Translations under genes and position numbers: made by a program | The notes under the pieces: model-generated | What the model was told of the DNA's origin: nothing | The model's input: only the letters and a program-made list of their open reading frames with translations | The model's database searches: none | Source of the DNA: Methylocystis silviterrae | GTDB lineage: Bacteria > Pseudomonadota > Alphaproteobacteria > Rhizobiales > Beijerinckiaceae | DNA length: 64,000 bases | Assembly: GCF_013350005.1 (NCBI RefSeq) | Contig: NZ_JABVWW010000014.1 | Span: forward strand, 1-64,000 | Reading direction: 5' to 3' | Shown here: positions 63,055 to 64,000 of the stretch, piece by piece | Layout: the number at the start of each line of letters is the position of its first letter | How positions within the stretch are numbered: position 1 is the first letter of the stretch

Positions 63055-64000
63055 TCATCGCTGGCTCTGCGCCGACTGACGGTCTCGTTCAATGAACGCC
63101 GCAAGCTCCTTCGTCTGCTCCGTGAACAGTTGCAGTTCATTGATGTCGAGCGGCTCGCTCACATGCTGCATCAGCAGCAGATCTCGGCCTTCGGAGAAGG
63201 CCGGCGCCAGCCCGCAATAGAAAAATCCCTGGCGGCGCGCGCTCTCAACCAGGAGCGGCAAGCCCGGGTCGTCGACATGCGCGGAAAGCTGCATGGCGCG
63301 CGCGCCGAGGCCGCTGACGTCGCTCACCGCTTGGCTCAATTCGATGCTGACGTTCGATCCGATCAGCTCGAAGCGAATCCTGCCATAGCCCCATGGGTTG
63401 ACCATGACGCTCGTCATTGACCGAGTCTCTATTGGCGTTCCGCTCTCATGTAGAGAAACGCCGACGCCGAGACGGCTGTATGTCGCCGTCATGACGTCGC
63501 GATACGCCGGAGGCGCGACGATCTCGCATGCCCGCCCGGCTTCCAGGAAGCGGAACGTCAGCAGAAAACTCTGGCGCTGTCCGGCCGTCGGCACAGGCAA
63601 ATCCTTCGAATGCGAGGTTTCGGGCGCCGCGCCGAGCAGGATCGCGCATGTCGGCATGCCGGCCCGCTCGTCGTTGCGCTGTGAAAATGTATGAGTCGTA
63701 ACCGGCTCGGCGTAGATCCCGACGAGCCCGAGTTTCGTTGCTTCGTCAGTCAGCCGCTCGGTCATGCGCTCCAGGAGATGGCGTCCCCGGTAGGACGGAA
63801 GCACGACCGCTTCGCCGCGCTCGGCGATCGCCGCGCCTGGCTCGCGCTCGAGCGCGACATGCCCAACGACCTCGCCGCGCGCATCGCGTGTCACGACCGG
63901 AATGAGCTCTCCGCTTTCGACCTTCCGCCAATAGCGGTGCGGGGAAAAGACTTCCCGGTGAACGTAATTGTGTCCGTAGACCGCCAGGAAGCAGCGCGCG
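63055..64000 (-). CDS. GNAT-fold acetyltransferase-like protein, 5' end outside the window
   Basis: The frame is open to the right edge (FLAVYGHNYVHREVFSPHRY just inside it), so the start is missing. The GNAT core is seen in GEVVGHVALEREPGAAIAER, then VVLPSYRGRHLLERMTERLT, the acetyl-CoA loop, and AEPVTTHTFSQR. About 180 further residues form a second GNAT-like half (SFLLTFRF ... ESARRQGFFYCGLAPAF). Proteins of this size are sometimes fused to an anti-sigma ATPase domain upstream; that part would lie beyond the edge. Confidence 0.75.
   Translation of the reverse strand, partial: ARCFLAVYGHNYVHREVFSPHRYWRKVESGELIPVVTRDARGEVVGHVALEREPGAAIAERGEAVVLPSYRGRHLLERMTERLTDEATKLGLVGIYAEPVTTHTFSQRNDERAGMPTCAILLGAAPETSHSKDLPVPTAGQRQSFLLTFRFLEAGRACEIVAPPAYRDVMTATYSRLGVGVSLHESGTPIETRSMTSVMVNPWGYGRIRFELIGSNVSIELSQAVSDVSGLGARAMQLSAHVDDPGLPLLVESARRQGFFYCGLAPAFSEGRDLLLMQHVSEPLDINELQLFTEQTKELAAFIERDRQSAQSQR

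Overview
The window looks like chromosome of a type II methanotrophic alphaproteobacterium of the Methylocystis/Methylosinus kind. The left edge carries the 5' end of pmoC (particulate methane monooxygenase subunit C). PQQ biosynthesis genes follow further on (PQQ is the methanol dehydrogenase cofactor). Rhizobiales-type genes (trcR, ldtR, a fliJ-like gene) and high-GC, GCG/GCC-rich codon use agree with this. The assignment rests on recognition of protein families, not on a database search.

Layout. (1) 0-8 kb: pmoC, then an exported phosphoesterase, two divergent di-heme peroxidase-like cytochromes, a Tat-exported metallophosphoesterase, a mono-heme cytochrome c and a LuxR regulator. (2) 8-23.6 kb: housekeeping genes (guaB, adenylate cyclase, ABC exporter, acyl-CoA synthetase, trcR, purM-purN-GST, ndk, tpiA) and a 55-residue membrane peptide with its own promoter and terminator. 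(3) 23.7-30 kb: arsR-arsC-acr3, a thioredoxin/DsbD-like membrane fusion, ferritin-like and stress proteins, ppk2. (4) 30-42.6 kb: ppiD-trpE, ldtR, a site-2 protease, trpG-trpD-trpC, moaC, moeA, psd-pssA. (5) 42.6-48.5 kb: an AbrB antitoxin pseudogene, a lipoprotein hydrolase, pqqB-pqqC-pqqDE (with a PqqD-PqqE fusion), a frameshifted cupin and a fliJ-like gene. (6) 48.5-52 kb: a compact leftward operon ctaA - Cys/Gly-tailed TIGR04222-like membrane protein - DUF692 (MNIO) - small partner protein. (7) 52.7-62.5 kb: tRNA-Pro(GGG) followed by an accessory block in which the GMC oxidoreductase and the TPP enzyme are broken, then an FAD/Rieske protein, a His-rich membrane protein, an SDR/DoxX-like protein, DUF2269 and an amidase. 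(8) Right edge: a low-molecular-weight phosphatase and a partial GNAT protein.

Most notable is the operon at 48.5-50.85 kb. A DUF692 enzyme, the family of MbnB (methanobactin) and HvfB, is translationally overlapped with a membrane protein whose last 29 residues contain four Cys-Gly pairs, and with a small partner protein. It sits 10 bp downstream of heme A synthase. It reads as a candidate membrane-anchored, cysteine-modifying (RiPP-like) metal-handling system in a copper-dependent organism. Other points of interest are three copies of a two-hairpin interspersed repeat, two further palindromic repeats, four or five single-lesion pseudogenes, a deletion scar at the 3' end of tRNA-Pro, and three very small membrane-protein genes.
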